Assembly: GCF_010731695.1 (NCBI RefSeq)
Contig: NZ_AP022586.1
Span: 2,046,001 to 2,110,000, forward strand
Reading direction: 5' to 3'
DNA length: 64,000 nucleotides
Source of the DNA: Mycolicibacterium litorale
Lineage (GTDB): Bacteria > Actinomycetota > Actinomycetes > Mycobacteriales > Mycobacteriaceae
Shown: piece by piece, positions 21,061 through 29,519 of the stretch
Layout of the letters: the number at the start of each line of letters is the position of its first letter
Position numbering within the stretch: position 1 is the first letter of the stretch
Position numbers and translations under genes: made by a program
The notes under the pieces: generated by a model
Database searches by the model: none
What the model was told of the DNA's origin: nothing
Seen by the model: the letters and a program-made list of their open reading frames with translations, nothing else

Positions 21061-21531
21061 CTAACGCCCCCGAACCAGTCGCATGCCGAGTTCGTCGGCG
21101 GGCACCTCGTGGCCGGCCGCGCAGCGGATCTCCACGGTGGCCTCCTCGCCACAGCCGAGGTGGGTCAACCGCAGCCGGCTGTCGTCGACGTGGCGTCGGC
21201 CCCACTCGAACATCGCCCACACCACGGGCATGAAGTCGCGACCGGCGTCGGTCAGCACGTATTCGTCGCGGCGCCGCTGCCCGGGCTCCTGATAGGGCCT
21301 GCGCTCGAGCAGTCCGGCGTCGACCAGCTCGGACAGCCGCGCGGCGGCGGCCGCCTTGGTCACCCCGACCCGGCGCCAGAAATCCTCGAAGCGGGTGGTG
21401 CCGTAGAACGCCTCGCGCATGAGCAGCATCGTCGTCTTGGTGCCCAGCAGCGACATCGTCTTCTCGATCGGGCACTGCCCCACCGCAGACCACGCGTCGC
21501 GGTCGGCCAGCGGCCCTTGCAGCACGGTCAC
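21061..21531 (-). CDS. HxlR-family transcriptional regulator
   Basis: 156 residues from GTG 21531. HxlR winged-helix features: CPIEKTMSLLGTKTTMLLMREAFYGTTRFEDFWRR at the N-terminus, recognition region VTKAAAAARLSELVDAGLL, the wing RRRDEYVLTDAGR, and a C-terminal small zinc-ribbon-like segment (HLGCGEEATVEIRCAAGHEV). The gene is divergent from the thiolase gene, sharing an 89-base gap, and probably controls it. Confidence 0.9.
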   Translation of the reverse strand: MTVLQGPLADRDAWSAVGQCPIEKTMSLLGTKTTMLLMREAFYGTTRFEDFWRRVGVTKAAAAARLSELVDAGLLERRPYQEPGQRRRDEYVLTDAGRDFMPVVWAMFEWGRRHVDDSRLRLTHLGCGEEATVEIRCAAGHEVPADELGMRLVRGR

Positions 21532-21560
21532 GGAATCATCCCCATCTCTGAGTTGTTCTC

Positions 21561-21580
21561 ACTATACCTAGGTGGTACAC
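21561..21580. promoter_or_regulatory. Possible HxlR operator in the HxlR/thiolase divergent gap
   Basis: ACCTAGGT (21566-21573) is a perfect 8-base palindrome inside TACC-TAGGT-GGTA (21565-21577). It is the only strong symmetry between the two divergent start codons, in an AT-richer patch. Assignment to HxlR is by position only. Confidence 0.35.
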
Positions 21581-21620
21581 AGGTCTAAGTACAGACAACA
21601 CTACTCAGAGGGGAGTGGTC

Positions 21621-22805
21621 ATGAGCGGATTCCGAGGTCGCGACGCCGTCATCGTCGGGGCGGTGCGGACACCGATCGGCAAGGGCAAGCCGGGTGGCGC
21701 GTTGCACGAGGTGTTGCCCGCCGACCTGCTGGCCCACAGCCTTCGCGAACTCGTCGCCCGCACCGGCGTCGATCCCGCACTCGTCGACGACGTCATCGCC
21801 GGCGCCGTCACGCAGGTCGGCGATCAGGCCGTGAACATCGCGCGCAACGCCCTGCTCGGAGCAGGCTTCCCGGAGTCGGTTCCCGGCACCACCGTCGACC
21901 GCCAGTGCGGCAGCAGCCAGCAGGCCATCAGCTTCGCCGCCCAGGGCGTCGCCTCGGGGGCGTACGACATCGTGATCGCCGCGGGCGTGGAGTCGATGAG
22001 CCGGGTCCCGATGGGCTCATCGGTGCTCCCGGGCAGCAACCCGTTCGGCGACGACTTCGCCCGGCGCTACCCCGACGGGCTTGTGCCACAGGGTATTTCA
22101 GCCGAGCTGATCGCCGCGAAGTGGAATCTGTCGCGGACTGCGCTCGACGAGTTTTCCGCGGGCAGCCACGAGAAGGCCGCCGCGGCGACCAAGGCGGGGC
22201 TGTTCGATCAGGAGCTGGCCCCGATCGCCGGGCTGGCCACCGACGAGATCATCCGTCCGGGCACCAGTGTCGAGACACTGGCCGGGCTCAAGCCGGCGTT
22301 CTACCACCCCGCCTACGAGGAACGCTTCCCGCAGATCGGCTGGGAGATCACCGCAGGCAACTCGTCGCCGCTGTCCGACGGCAGCGCCGCGGTGCTGATC
22401 ACCACGTCCGAGGTGGCCAAGCGGCTGGGCCTACGCCCGCTCGCGCGCATCCACACCGCGGTCGCCGTCGGGTCCGATCCGCTCTACATGTTGACCGGGG
22501 TGATCCCGGCTACCGAGAAGGTGCTGACCAAGGCGGGGCTGTCGCTGGCCGACATCGACCTGTTCGAGGTCAACGAGGCGTTCGCGCCGGTGGTCCTGGC
22601 GTGGGCCGCCGACGTCGGAGCCGATCTGGCGAAGACCAACGTCAACGGCGGCGCGATCGCGATCGGACACCCGTTGGGCGCCAGCGGAGTTCGGATCATG
22701 ACGACGATGGTCAACGCCCTGGAGCAGCGCGGTGGCCGCTACGCCCTGCAGACGATGTGTGAGGCAGGCGGGATGGCCAACGCGACGATCATCGAACGGC
22801 TCTAG
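21621..22805 (+). CDS. Acetyl-CoA acetyltransferase (thiolase)
   Basis: 394 residues from ATG 21621, with RBS AGAGGGGAG 6 bases upstream; a GTG two codons earlier is less well placed. Thiolase active site: Cys96 in DRQCGSSQQA (acyl acceptor), the histidine in AIGHPLGASG and the second cysteine in MCEAGG near the C-terminus. It condenses or cleaves acyl-CoA units; biosynthetic and degradative roles cannot be separated by sequence. It is divergent from the HxlR regulator. The stop shares CTAG with the stop of the convergent arr gene. Confidence 0.94.
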   Translation: MSGFRGRDAVIVGAVRTPIGKGKPGGALHEVLPADLLAHSLRELVARTGVDPALVDDVIAGAVTQVGDQAVNIARNALLGAGFPESVPGTTVDRQCGSSQQAISFAAQGVASGAYDIVIAAGVESMSRVPMGSSVLPGSNPFGDDFARRYPDGLVPQGISAELIAAKWNLSRTALDEFSAGSHEKAAAATKAGLFDQELAPIAGLATDEIIRPGTSVETLAGLKPAFYHPAYEERFPQIGWEITAGNSSPLSDGSAAVLITTSEVAKRLGLRPLARIHTAVAVGSDPLYMLTGVIPATEKVLTKAGLSLADIDLFEVNEAFAPVVLAWAADVGADLAKTNVNGGAIAIGHPLGASGVRIMTTMVNALEQRGGRYALQTMCEAGGMANATIIERL

Positions 22806-23221
22806 TCGTAGATGACCGCAAGTCCCCTGCGCTGCAGATCCGCGAGGCCGTCGCGCATGGCCTGGAGCTGTTCGGGTGAATGCCCGACCCAGTCGGTGAT
22901 CTCGCCGATCACCTTCACCGGCTCGCGGGTGCGGTAGGAGCGGGTCGGGTTTCCGGGCAGCTTCTTGTCGGTCACGTTCGGATCGTCCTCGAGCGCACCC
23001 TGCGGCTCGACGAGATAGATCCGGCCGCGGCCCTCGCCCCTGGCCAGCTCCGCTCCCCACACCGCGGCATCGAGCGTCTGCGTGACGTACACGTGGTTCG
23101 AGACGCGGCCGTCCTCGAAGTTCGACGGGCGCCCCGGCACCAGCAGATCACCCACCGCGAGGTCGGCCTTCGTGCCGTGCAGGTACCCACCCGACTCGTG
23201 GATCTCGAAAGGTCTCGTCAT
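22802..23221 (-). CDS. arr: Rifampin ADP-ribosyltransferase Arr
   Basis: 139 residues from ATG 23221. The sequence closely follows Arr of M. smegmatis: PFEIHES, HGTKADLAVGDLL, NHVYVT, DAAVWGAELA, EDDPNVTDKK, FPGNP-like LPGNPTRSYRTREPV and DWVGHSPEQLQ. The residues corresponding to the Arr catalytic set are His15, Tyr45 and Asp80. Arr transfers ADP-ribose from NAD+ to the C23 hydroxyl of rifamycins, giving intrinsic resistance. The 5' leader contains a rifamycin-associated element. Convergent with the thiolase gene. A longer upstream reading frame is rejected because it would translate the promoter. Confidence 0.95.
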   Translation of the reverse strand: MTRPFEIHESGGYLHGTKADLAVGDLLVPGRPSNFEDGRVSNHVYVTQTLDAAVWGAELARGEGRGRIYLVEPQGALEDDPNVTDKKLPGNPTRSYRTREPVKVIGEITDWVGHSPEQLQAMRDGLADLQRRGLAVIYD

Positions 23222-23270
23222 GCTTACGCCCCCGTCCGTAGTAGCTGGACGGCGATTGTGCAGCAGATCG

Positions 23271-23290
23271 GGGGCCTTGCCGCAAGCCCC
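23271..23290 (-). promoter_or_regulatory. Rifamycin-associated element (RAE) before arr
   Basis: Read on the minus strand this 20-mer is GGGGCTTGCGGCAAGGCCCC, an imperfect inverted repeat. It agrees with the RAE consensus reported upstream of rifamycin-inactivating genes in actinomycetes, as I remember it. A -10-like TATAT (23301-23305, minus) precedes it, placing the RAE at the very start of the transcript, about 50 bases before the arr start codon. This predicts rifamycin-inducible arr expression. Confidence 0.8.
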
Positions 23291-23333
23291 CCTCCCCGCC
23301 ATATAGTGAAGGGGGAAGCGCGATCTGCCGGCG

Positions 23334-23783
23334 TCAGACGCGGGTGAGCTCGAACAGCGGGATGACGCGGTCGGTGTTGGCCTGGTACTCGGCGAACGTG
23401 GGCGCCAGCTCGACGATCTTCGCGTAGGCGGCGTCGCGCTCCTCGGGCGGCAGTTCGCGCACGTCGACGTCGTAGGCCTCGGTGCCTACCTCGACGTGAG
23501 CCCGCGGCAGCGCCCGCAGGTTGTGCACCCACGCCGGATCCTTCGGCGCACCGGCGTAGGAACCGACGATCAGCATCTTGCCGTCGACGGTCAGGTACGC
23601 CAGCGGCGTGAGCCGGGCCTTACCGGTCTTGGCGCCGACGGTGTGCAGCAGCAACAACGTGGCACCTTCGAACGGGCCGCCCACGACGCCGTCGTTGCTG
23701 CGGAACTCCTCGACGATGGCCTTGTTGAAGTCGTTGAGCGAGTCGACGTCGGCGATCAGTTCGTTCTTGTCTGGCTGGGTCAT
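23334..23783 (-). CDS. Deazaflavin (F420)-dependent nitroreductase-family protein, Ddn-like
   Basis: 149 residues from ATG 23783. DUF385/Ddn-like split-barrel pattern: [51 protein letters not shown] and the C-terminal [11 protein letters not shown]. Relatives bind F420 and reduce quinones or activate nitroimidazoles; individual substrates vary. The start overlaps the aspS stop (ATGA), so it is translated with the tRNA synthetase. Confidence 0.9.
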   Translation of the reverse strand: MTQPDKNELIADVDSLNDFNKAIVEEFRSNDGVVGGPFEGATLLLLHTVGAKTGKARLTPLAYLTVDGKMLIVGSYAGAPKDPAWVHNLRALPRAHVEVGTEAYDVDVRELPPEERDAAYAKIVELAPTFAEYQANTDRVIPLFELTRV

Positions 23784-25555
23784 GCTTCCTCCGACTTCTT
23801 CGGCTTGGCATCTATTCCCGACTCCCGGCGCTGCTGCACGGTGATCGGGGCGGGCGCACCGGTCAGCGGGTCGACGCCGCCGCCGGACTTCGGGAACGCG
23901 ATCACTTCGCGGATGGAGTCCATCCCCGCCAGCAGCGCGGTGATGCGGTCCCAGCCGAAGGCGATACCGCCGTGCGGCGGCGCACCGAATGTGAAGGCGT
24001 CCAACAGGAATCCGAATTTGTCCTGGGCCTCGTCGTGGTCGATGCCCATCATCGCGAACACGCGCTCCTGGACGTCGCGGCGATGGATACGGATCGAGCC
24101 GCCCCCGATCTCGTTGCCGTTGCAGACGATGTCGTAGGCGTCGGCGAGCGCACTGCCCGGATCGGTGTCGAACGTCTGCTCCGACTGCGGCTGCGGTGCG
24201 GTGAACGCGTGGTGCACCGCCGTCCACGCCCCGGAGCCGACCGCGACGTCACCGGCGGCGGTCGCCTCCTCGGCCACCTCGAACAGCGGCCAGTCGACCA
24301 CCCAGGTGAACGCCCACGCGTCGGGGTCGATCATGTCGAGGCGTTTGGCGATCTCGATGCGCGCGGCACCCAGCAGCGCCCGCGACGACTTGACCGGGCC
24401 CGCGGCGAAGAAGATGCAGTCGCCCGGGTTGGCGCCGACGTGGGCGGCGAGGCCGTCGCGTTCGGCGTCGGTGAGGTTCTTGGCGACGGGCCCGCCCAGC
24501 GTGCCGTCCTCGCCGACCAGCACGTAGGCCAACCCCTTGGCGCCGCGCTGTTTGGCCCACTCCTGCCAGCCGTCGAGCGTGCGGCGCGGCTGCGAGGCCC
24601 CGCCGGGCATGACGACGGCACCGACGTAGGGCGCCTGGAACACGCGGAACGTGGTGTCGGCGAAGAACTCCTTGCACTCGACGAGCTCGAGGCCGAACCG
24701 CAGATCGGGCTTGTCGGAGCCGAAGCGGCGCATCGCCTCGGCGTAAGTGATGCGCGGCAGCGGTGTCGGCAGGTCGTGACCGATCAGCGCCCACAGCGCC
24801 GCGAGAACCTCCTCCGACACGGCCATCACGTCGTCGGCGTCGACGAAGCTCATCTCCATGTCGAGCTGGGTGAACTCGGGTTGGCGGTCGGCGCGGAAGT
24901 CCTCGTCGCGGTAACAGCGCGCGATCTGGTAGTACCGCTCCATCCCGGCGACCATCAGCAGCTGCTTGAACAGCTGCGGGCTCTGCGGCAGCGCGTAGAA
25001 CGAACCGGGCTGCAGACGCGCGGGCACCAGGAAGTCGCGCGCACCCTCGGGGGTGGACCGGGTCATCGTCGGTGTCTCGATCTCGACGAAGTCGTGGCGG
25101 GCCAGCACCTCACGGGCGGCGGCGTTCACCTTCGAGCGCAGCCGAATGGCGTTGCCCGGGCCTTCGCGGCGCAGGTCGAGGTAGCGGTAACGCAGCCGGG
25201 CCTCCTCGCCGGCCTCCTCGTCGAGCTGGAACGGCAGCGGCGCGCTCTCGCCGAGCACGGTCAGCGTGGTGGCGTTCACCTCGACGCCGCCGGTCGCGAT
25301 CTCGGGGTTCTCGTTGCCCTCCGGCCGGACCTCGACCACGCCTTCGACGGCGACACAGAATTCGGCGCGCAGCCGGTGGGCGGCCTCGAGCACGGCGCCT
25401 TCGCGGAACACCACCTGGGACACCCCGGACGCGTCGCGCAGGTCGATGAAGATGACGCCACCGTGATCGCGCCGGCGCGCCACCCATCCGGCCAGCGTCA
25501 CGTTCTGACCGGCGTCGGCGGGTCGCAACGATCCGGCGGCATGACTGCGCAGCAC
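23780..25555 (-). CDS. aspS: Aspartyl-tRNA synthetase
   Basis: 591 residues from GTG 25555 with RBS AGGAG 6 bases upstream; the open frame continues far upstream but without family similarity. N-terminal OB fold ([19 protein letters not shown]), class II motif 2 ([20 protein letters not shown]), a long bacterial GAD insertion, and motif 3 [10 protein letters not shown]. Mycobacterial AspRS is generally non-discriminating and also mischarges tRNA-Asn for GatCAB amidation; that applies to the family and was not tested here. It matches Rv2572c in position. Confidence 0.96.
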   Translation of the reverse strand: MLRSHAAGSLRPADAGQNVTLAGWVARRRDHGGVIFIDLRDASGVSQVVFREGAVLEAAHRLRAEFCVAVEGVVEVRPEGNENPEIATGGVEVNATTLTVLGESAPLPFQLDEEAGEEARLRYRYLDLRREGPGNAIRLRSKVNAAAREVLARHDFVEIETPTMTRSTPEGARDFLVPARLQPGSFYALPQSPQLFKQLLMVAGMERYYQIARCYRDEDFRADRQPEFTQLDMEMSFVDADDVMAVSEEVLAALWALIGHDLPTPLPRITYAEAMRRFGSDKPDLRFGLELVECKEFFADTTFRVFQAPYVGAVVMPGGASQPRRTLDGWQEWAKQRGAKGLAYVLVGEDGTLGGPVAKNLTDAERDGLAAHVGANPGDCIFFAAGPVKSSRALLGAARIEIAKRLDMIDPDAWAFTWVVDWPLFEVAEEATAAGDVAVGSGAWTAVHHAFTAPQPQSEQTFDTDPGSALADAYDIVCNGNEIGGGSIRIHRRDVQERVFAMMGIDHDEAQDKFGFLLDAFTFGAPPHGGIAFGWDRITALLAGMDSIREVIAFPKSGGGVDPLTGAPAPITVQQRRESGIDAKPKKSEEA

Positions 25556-25630
25556 AAAAACTCCTGAAGAAAGGGACTGGGACAACCGCAACAGTGTAGA
25601 GCCCAGGCAACGTCGGTAGCTTGGGCGATC

Positions 25631-26512
25631 ATGCCCACCCGCATCGCACTCGTCGGGCCCGGCGCCGTCGGCGCCACGGTGGCCGCCCTGCTGTACGAGG
25701 CCGGCCGCTCCGTGCTGCTGTGCGGCCGCACCGCCCGCACCTCGCTCGACGTCCGCCCCGAGGACCGCGAGCCCATCGTCGTGCCCGGCCCGGTGCACAC
25801 CGATCCCGCGGCCGTCGACGGGCCCGTCGACGTGGTCCTGCTCGCGGTCAAGGACACCCAGAACGAGGCGAGCGCCCCGTGGCTGCGCCGGTTGTGTGAC
25901 GAGCACACGGTGGTGTGCGCGCTGCAGAACGGCGTCGAGCAAGTCGAGCGGGTGGGGCGCTTCTGCCCGGGCGCGACGGTGGTGCCTGCCGCGGTGTGGG
26001 TCTCGGCGGAGCCGGACCCGGAGGGGTTCGTGCGCATCCGCACCGGCGCGAGGCTGGTGTTGCCTGACACCGCCGCGGCCGCGACCCTCGCCGACGCGCT
26101 CAGGACCCCGCACCTGGCCGTCGACTGCGATCCGGACTTCGTCACCGCGGCGTGGCGCAAGCTGCTGGTCAACGCGGTGGTCGGGTTGATGGTGCTGACC
26201 GGGCGCCGGGCCGGGATGTTCCGCCGCGACGACATCGCCGCGCTGGCCCGCCGCTACCTCGCCGAATGCCTCGCCGTCGCGCGGGCCGACGGGGCGTCGC
26301 TCGGCGACGAGGTCGTCGACGAGATCGTCGGCATGATCGCCGGCGGTCCGCCCGACATCACCACCTCGATGCTCACCGACCGGGAGGCCGGCCGCCCACT
26401 GGAGTGGGACATCCGCAACGGCGTGATCGCCCGCAAGGGCGCCGCGTACGGCATCGCGACACCGGTGAGCGACATCCTGGTGCCGCTGCTGGCCGCCGCG
26501 GGCGAGGGCTGA
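25631..26512 (+). CDS. Ketopantoate reductase-like NAD(P)-dependent oxidoreductase
   Basis: 293 residues. N-terminal Rossmann motif [14 protein letters not shown] (GxGxxG) and CALQNGVEQ, then a C-terminal ApbA/PanE helical domain with the KLLVNAVVG lysine-asparagine block. It resembles 2-dehydropantoate 2-reductase, which makes pantoate for coenzyme A, but some family members act on other 2-oxo acids. It is divergent from aspS and 75 bases away. Confidence 0.85.
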   Translation: MPTRIALVGPGAVGATVAALLYEAGRSVLLCGRTARTSLDVRPEDREPIVVPGPVHTDPAAVDGPVDVVLLAVKDTQNEASAPWLRRLCDEHTVVCALQNGVEQVERVGRFCPGATVVPAAVWVSAEPDPEGFVRIRTGARLVLPDTAAAATLADALRTPHLAVDCDPDFVTAAWRKLLVNAVVGLMVLTGRRAGMFRRDDIAALARRYLAECLAVARADGASLGDEVVDEIVGMIAGGPPDITTSMLTDREAGRPLEWDIRNGVIARKGAAYGIATPVSDILVPLLAAAGEG

Positions 26513-26561
26513 ACGCGAGGGGGCGCTCGCGGCCGTGGCTAGACACAGTCGGCTACGGTGT

Positions 26562-27062
26562 ATGGCCATGCACGCCTGCGAGCGCGTCGACCTGTCCTTC
26601 GTCGACTCCGCGCCGTACCGCTTCGTCAGCACCGTCGATCTCGCGATCACCCCTGAGCAGGTCTTCGAGGTGCTCGCCGACGCCGAATCGTGGCCGCACT
26701 GGGCGACGGTGATCACCAAGGTGACGTGGACGAGCGCGGAACCGCGCGGCATCGGCACCACCCGTACCGTCCACATGCGCGGCGGCATCATCGGCGACGA
26801 GGAGTTTCTCGCCTGGGAACCGTTCCGCCACATGGCCTTCCGGTTCAACGAGGCGTCGACGGGCAGTATCGCCGCCTTCGCCGAGGACTACCGCGTGGTG
26901 AAGACACCGGGCGGCTGCCACCTCACCTGGGTGATGGCGATGAAGCCCAACGGCGTGGCGGCGCGGCTGGGGATGTCGTTGGGCCGGCCGGTGATGGGCT
27001 GGTTGTTCCAGCGCTTCCTGCACAACCTGCGCCGCTACACCGACGAGCGGTTCGCCCCCTAG
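26562..27062 (+). CDS. SRPBCC family protein
   Basis: 166 residues from ATG 26562 (an ATG two codons later is also possible). SRPBCC/polyketide-cyclase-like pattern: [24 protein letters not shown] at the N-terminus, the central [24 protein letters not shown] strand pair and the C-terminal helix [19 protein letters not shown]. Function unknown; these proteins bind lipophilic ligands. It corresponds to Rv2574 in position and length (from memory). It is convergent with the carboxylesterase gene, with a shared CTAG stop region. Confidence 0.85.
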   Translation: MAMHACERVDLSFVDSAPYRFVSTVDLAITPEQVFEVLADAESWPHWATVITKVTWTSAEPRGIGTTRTVHMRGGIIGDEEFLAWEPFRHMAFRFNEASTGSIAAFAEDYRVVKTPGGCHLTWVMAMKPNGVAARLGMSLGRPVMGWLFQRFLHNLRRYTDERFAP

Positions 27063-28555
27063 TAGATCCCGCTCCACGCCTGCCGCCGCAGCGCGTCCGG
27101 GTCGTCGACAGAGTCGTCGCGCATCGAGCGGATGACCCGGGTGCGGCGTCGGACCGCGTCGTAACGCGGCCAGTCCTCACGCCACTCCTGGCCCGGCGCC
27201 CAGCCGCGCGTCACGAAGTCCAGCCAGGTCCGCTGCATGCGCCGCCCCACCGACGGCAGCAGGCGCCGGCCCAACGGATGCAGCTTGCGTCCCAGATACG
27301 AGGCGTAGCTGTGGTGGACGTGCACGATCTCACTGCCGTGGGTCGCGCCCAGCCCGAGGGCCCGCAGCGCGACCGCGGTGTGGTCGAAGCGGTAGACGTG
27401 GGTGGGCGCATGCGCGCTGTAGGCGTCGGCGAACGCCCACGTCGGCGCGCCGAACATGACATCGGAGCCGATCGCCACCAGGGCCTGCCGCCGCGGATGC
27501 CCCGGATACGCGCGCAGGATGCGCTCGCGGGCCTGGGGCGCACACCGTTGGAACCACGACTCGGCCGCGGCGGGAGTGGTCGGCAGCATCGGCGGCTTCC
27601 CCCACGCGAACATGGACGCCTCGTGGCTGTTGGTGCCGACGATCAGCGGCACCCGGTGGACCGCACCGGCGCGGGCCGCCGCGATCGGGTGCTGCGGCAG
27701 CAGGTCGAGGCCGTGGGTCAGCCCGTAGGCGAGCGTCGGGGTCTCGGCGACGCTCTCCAGCTGCAGGTGGCCCGCGGCGCGGCGCAGTGACCGCTGCGGG
27801 GCGGCCTTGACCTGATCGACGTCCAGCCCGAGCAGGTCGAGGAACCGCCGGGCGCGCTGCGCGCGGGTGTCGGGGTCGGCGATCAGGGGCAGGGCGGGGC
27901 TCTGCGCGATCGCCCGCGCGAACAGCCCCTCGGCGGCCGGGCAGGCGAGCAGCGCCAGTACCGACGTGGCGCCGGCCGATTCGCCGAACACCGTGACGCG
28001 GTCGGGGTCGCCGCCGAACGCGGCGATGTTCTCCCGGACCCAGCCCAACGCGGCGAGTTGGTCACGCAAGGCGAGGTTGTCGTCGAATCCGTCGCCCAGT
28101 GCGCTGAGGTCCAGCCCGCCGAACACGCCGATCCGGTAGGTGACGTTGACGACCACCACGTTGCCGTTGGCCGCCAGCCGCGACCCGTTGTAGAGCTGGA
28201 AGTGGCCCGCCCCGTAGACGAACGCCCCGCCCGGGATCCACACCATCACCGGTAGCGACGCGCCTGCGTCCGGAGACCAGACGGTCACGGTCAGGCACGC
28301 CTCGTCCCGGTTCTTGGGGTCGTCGCGACCGCCGCCGACGAACGATTTCCCCTGCGGCGGGATCGGCCCGTGTTCGAGCGCGTCGCGCAGACCGCCCCAC
28401 GGTTCGGGCGGGACGGGAGCGGTGAACCGCAGCTCACCGAGCGGTTGGCGGGCGTAGGGGACGCCTCGCCAGACGTGAACGCCGCCTTCGGTGGTGCCGC
28501 GCAACCGGCCGAGCGTGGTGTGCGCGACGGTTTGAACTTCGGCGACGGCGGACAC
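27059..28555 (-). CDS. Type B carboxylesterase/lipase
   Basis: 498 residues from GTG 28555. Alpha/beta hydrolase with the oxyanion-type PVMVWIPGGAFVYGAG, the catalytic serine in FGESAGATSV, and the catalytic His near HGSEIVHVHHSY. The N-terminus TTLGRLRGTTEGGVHVWRGVPYARQP is the family signature. Substrates are unknown short- to medium-chain esters. The frame extends 117 codons upstream, but that stretch overlaps the divergent metallopeptidase gene and has no family similarity. No clear Shine-Dalgarno precedes the start. Confidence 0.9.
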   Translation of the reverse strand: MSAVAEVQTVAHTTLGRLRGTTEGGVHVWRGVPYARQPLGELRFTAPVPPEPWGGLRDALEHGPIPPQGKSFVGGGRDDPKNRDEACLTVTVWSPDAGASLPVMVWIPGGAFVYGAGHFQLYNGSRLAANGNVVVVNVTYRIGVFGGLDLSALGDGFDDNLALRDQLAALGWVRENIAAFGGDPDRVTVFGESAGATSVLALLACPAAEGLFARAIAQSPALPLIADPDTRAQRARRFLDLLGLDVDQVKAAPQRSLRRAAGHLQLESVAETPTLAYGLTHGLDLLPQHPIAAARAGAVHRVPLIVGTNSHEASMFAWGKPPMLPTTPAAAESWFQRCAPQARERILRAYPGHPRRQALVAIGSDVMFGAPTWAFADAYSAHAPTHVYRFDHTAVALRALGLGATHGSEIVHVHHSYASYLGRKLHPLGRRLLPSVGRRMQRTWLDFVTRGWAPGQEWREDWPRYDAVRRRTRVIRSMRDDSVDDPDALRRQAWSGIY

Positions 28556-28628
28556 ACCCGAATCGTAGTGTGGGACTCTGAACACCGGCGCCGGTCGAGC
28601 GCCGCGTCGAGTGCGGATGGAGTGTGCG

Positions 28629-29519
28629 ATGACCTTCAACGAGGGCATGCAGATCGACACCAGCACCACCTCGAGCAGCGGCGGTGGACGCGGCGGCGGT
28701 CGCGGCATCGCGGTCGGCGGAGGTGTCGGCGGCCTGCTCATCGTGGTCATCGCGCTGTTCCTCGGGGTGGATCCCGGCACGGTGCTCCCCCAGCAGCAGC
28801 AGATCGGCACCGAGGGAGTGGCGACCCCCGGTTTCGACCTCAGCCAGTGCAGGACCGGCGCCGACGCGAATGAGTTCGTGCAGTGCCGGGTGGTCGCCAC
28901 CGGCAACTCGCTCGACGCGGTGTGGTCGCAGCTCGATCCCGGCTACACCAGACCGCAGGTCGAGATCTTCACCGGGAGCGTGGACACGCGCTGCGGTCCC
29001 GCCACCAGTGCGGTCGGCCCGTTCTACTGCCCGGCCGACCAGACCGCCTACTTCGACACCGACTTCTTCGACGTCCTGAGGGATCAATTCGGTTCCAGCG
29101 GTGGACCGTTCGCGCAGGAGTATGTCGTCGCCCACGAATTCGGTCACCACGTGCAGCAACTACAGGGTTCGCTCGCGCGCGCCCAGGAAGATCCGGAGGG
29201 GCCCACCGGCGGCGGGGTGCGCACCGAACTGCAGGCCGATTGCTACGCGGGCGTGTGGGCGCATTACGCCGCGGTCACCACGCAGGAGAGCACCGGCGTG
29301 CCGTTCCTCGAACCGTTGACCGACAAGGACATCGCCGATGCGCTGTCGGCCGCGTCGGCGGTCGGCGACGACCGGATCCAGCAGGCGGCCACCGGCCGGG
29401 TCAACCCGGAGTCGTGGACACACGGTTCGTCCGAGCAGCGGCAGAAGTGGTTCACCGTCGGTTATCAGACCGGCGTTCCGAAGAAGTGCGATACGTTCGC
29501 CACGAACGACCTTGGCTAG
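28629..29519 (+). CDS. Neutral zinc metallopeptidase (YpfJ type), membrane anchored
   Basis: 296 residues from ATG 28629, with GGAG at a 6-base spacing; the typical family start MTFNEGMQID follows. A Gly/Ser-rich stretch and one membrane helix (about residues 31-47) precede a periplasmic domain with HEFGHH (His169, Glu170, His173) and RTELQADCYAGVWAHY carrying the third ligand region. Paired cysteines (CRTG...CR; RCGPA...FYC) may form disulfides outside the membrane. It corresponds to Rv2575 in position. It is divergent from the esterase gene. Confidence 0.92.
   Translation: MTFNEGMQIDTSTTSSSGGGRGGGRGIAVGGGVGGLLIVVIALFLGVDPGTVLPQQQQIGTEGVATPGFDLSQCRTGADANEFVQCRVVATGNSLDAVWSQLDPGYTRPQVEIFTGSVDTRCGPATSAVGPFYCPADQTAYFDTDFFDVLRDQFGSSGGPFAQEYVVAHEFGHHVQQLQGSLARAQEDPEGPTGGGVRTELQADCYAGVWAHYAAVTTQESTGVPFLEPLTDKDIADALSAASAVGDDRIQQAATGRVNPESWTHGSSEQRQKWFTVGYQTGVPKKCDTFATNDLG

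Noticed and set aside
23780..26848. A 1022-codon open frame that would extend aspS upstream.
   Set aside because: The extension overlaps two clear plus-strand genes and shows no synthetase similarity; GTG 25555 has a good ribosome site.
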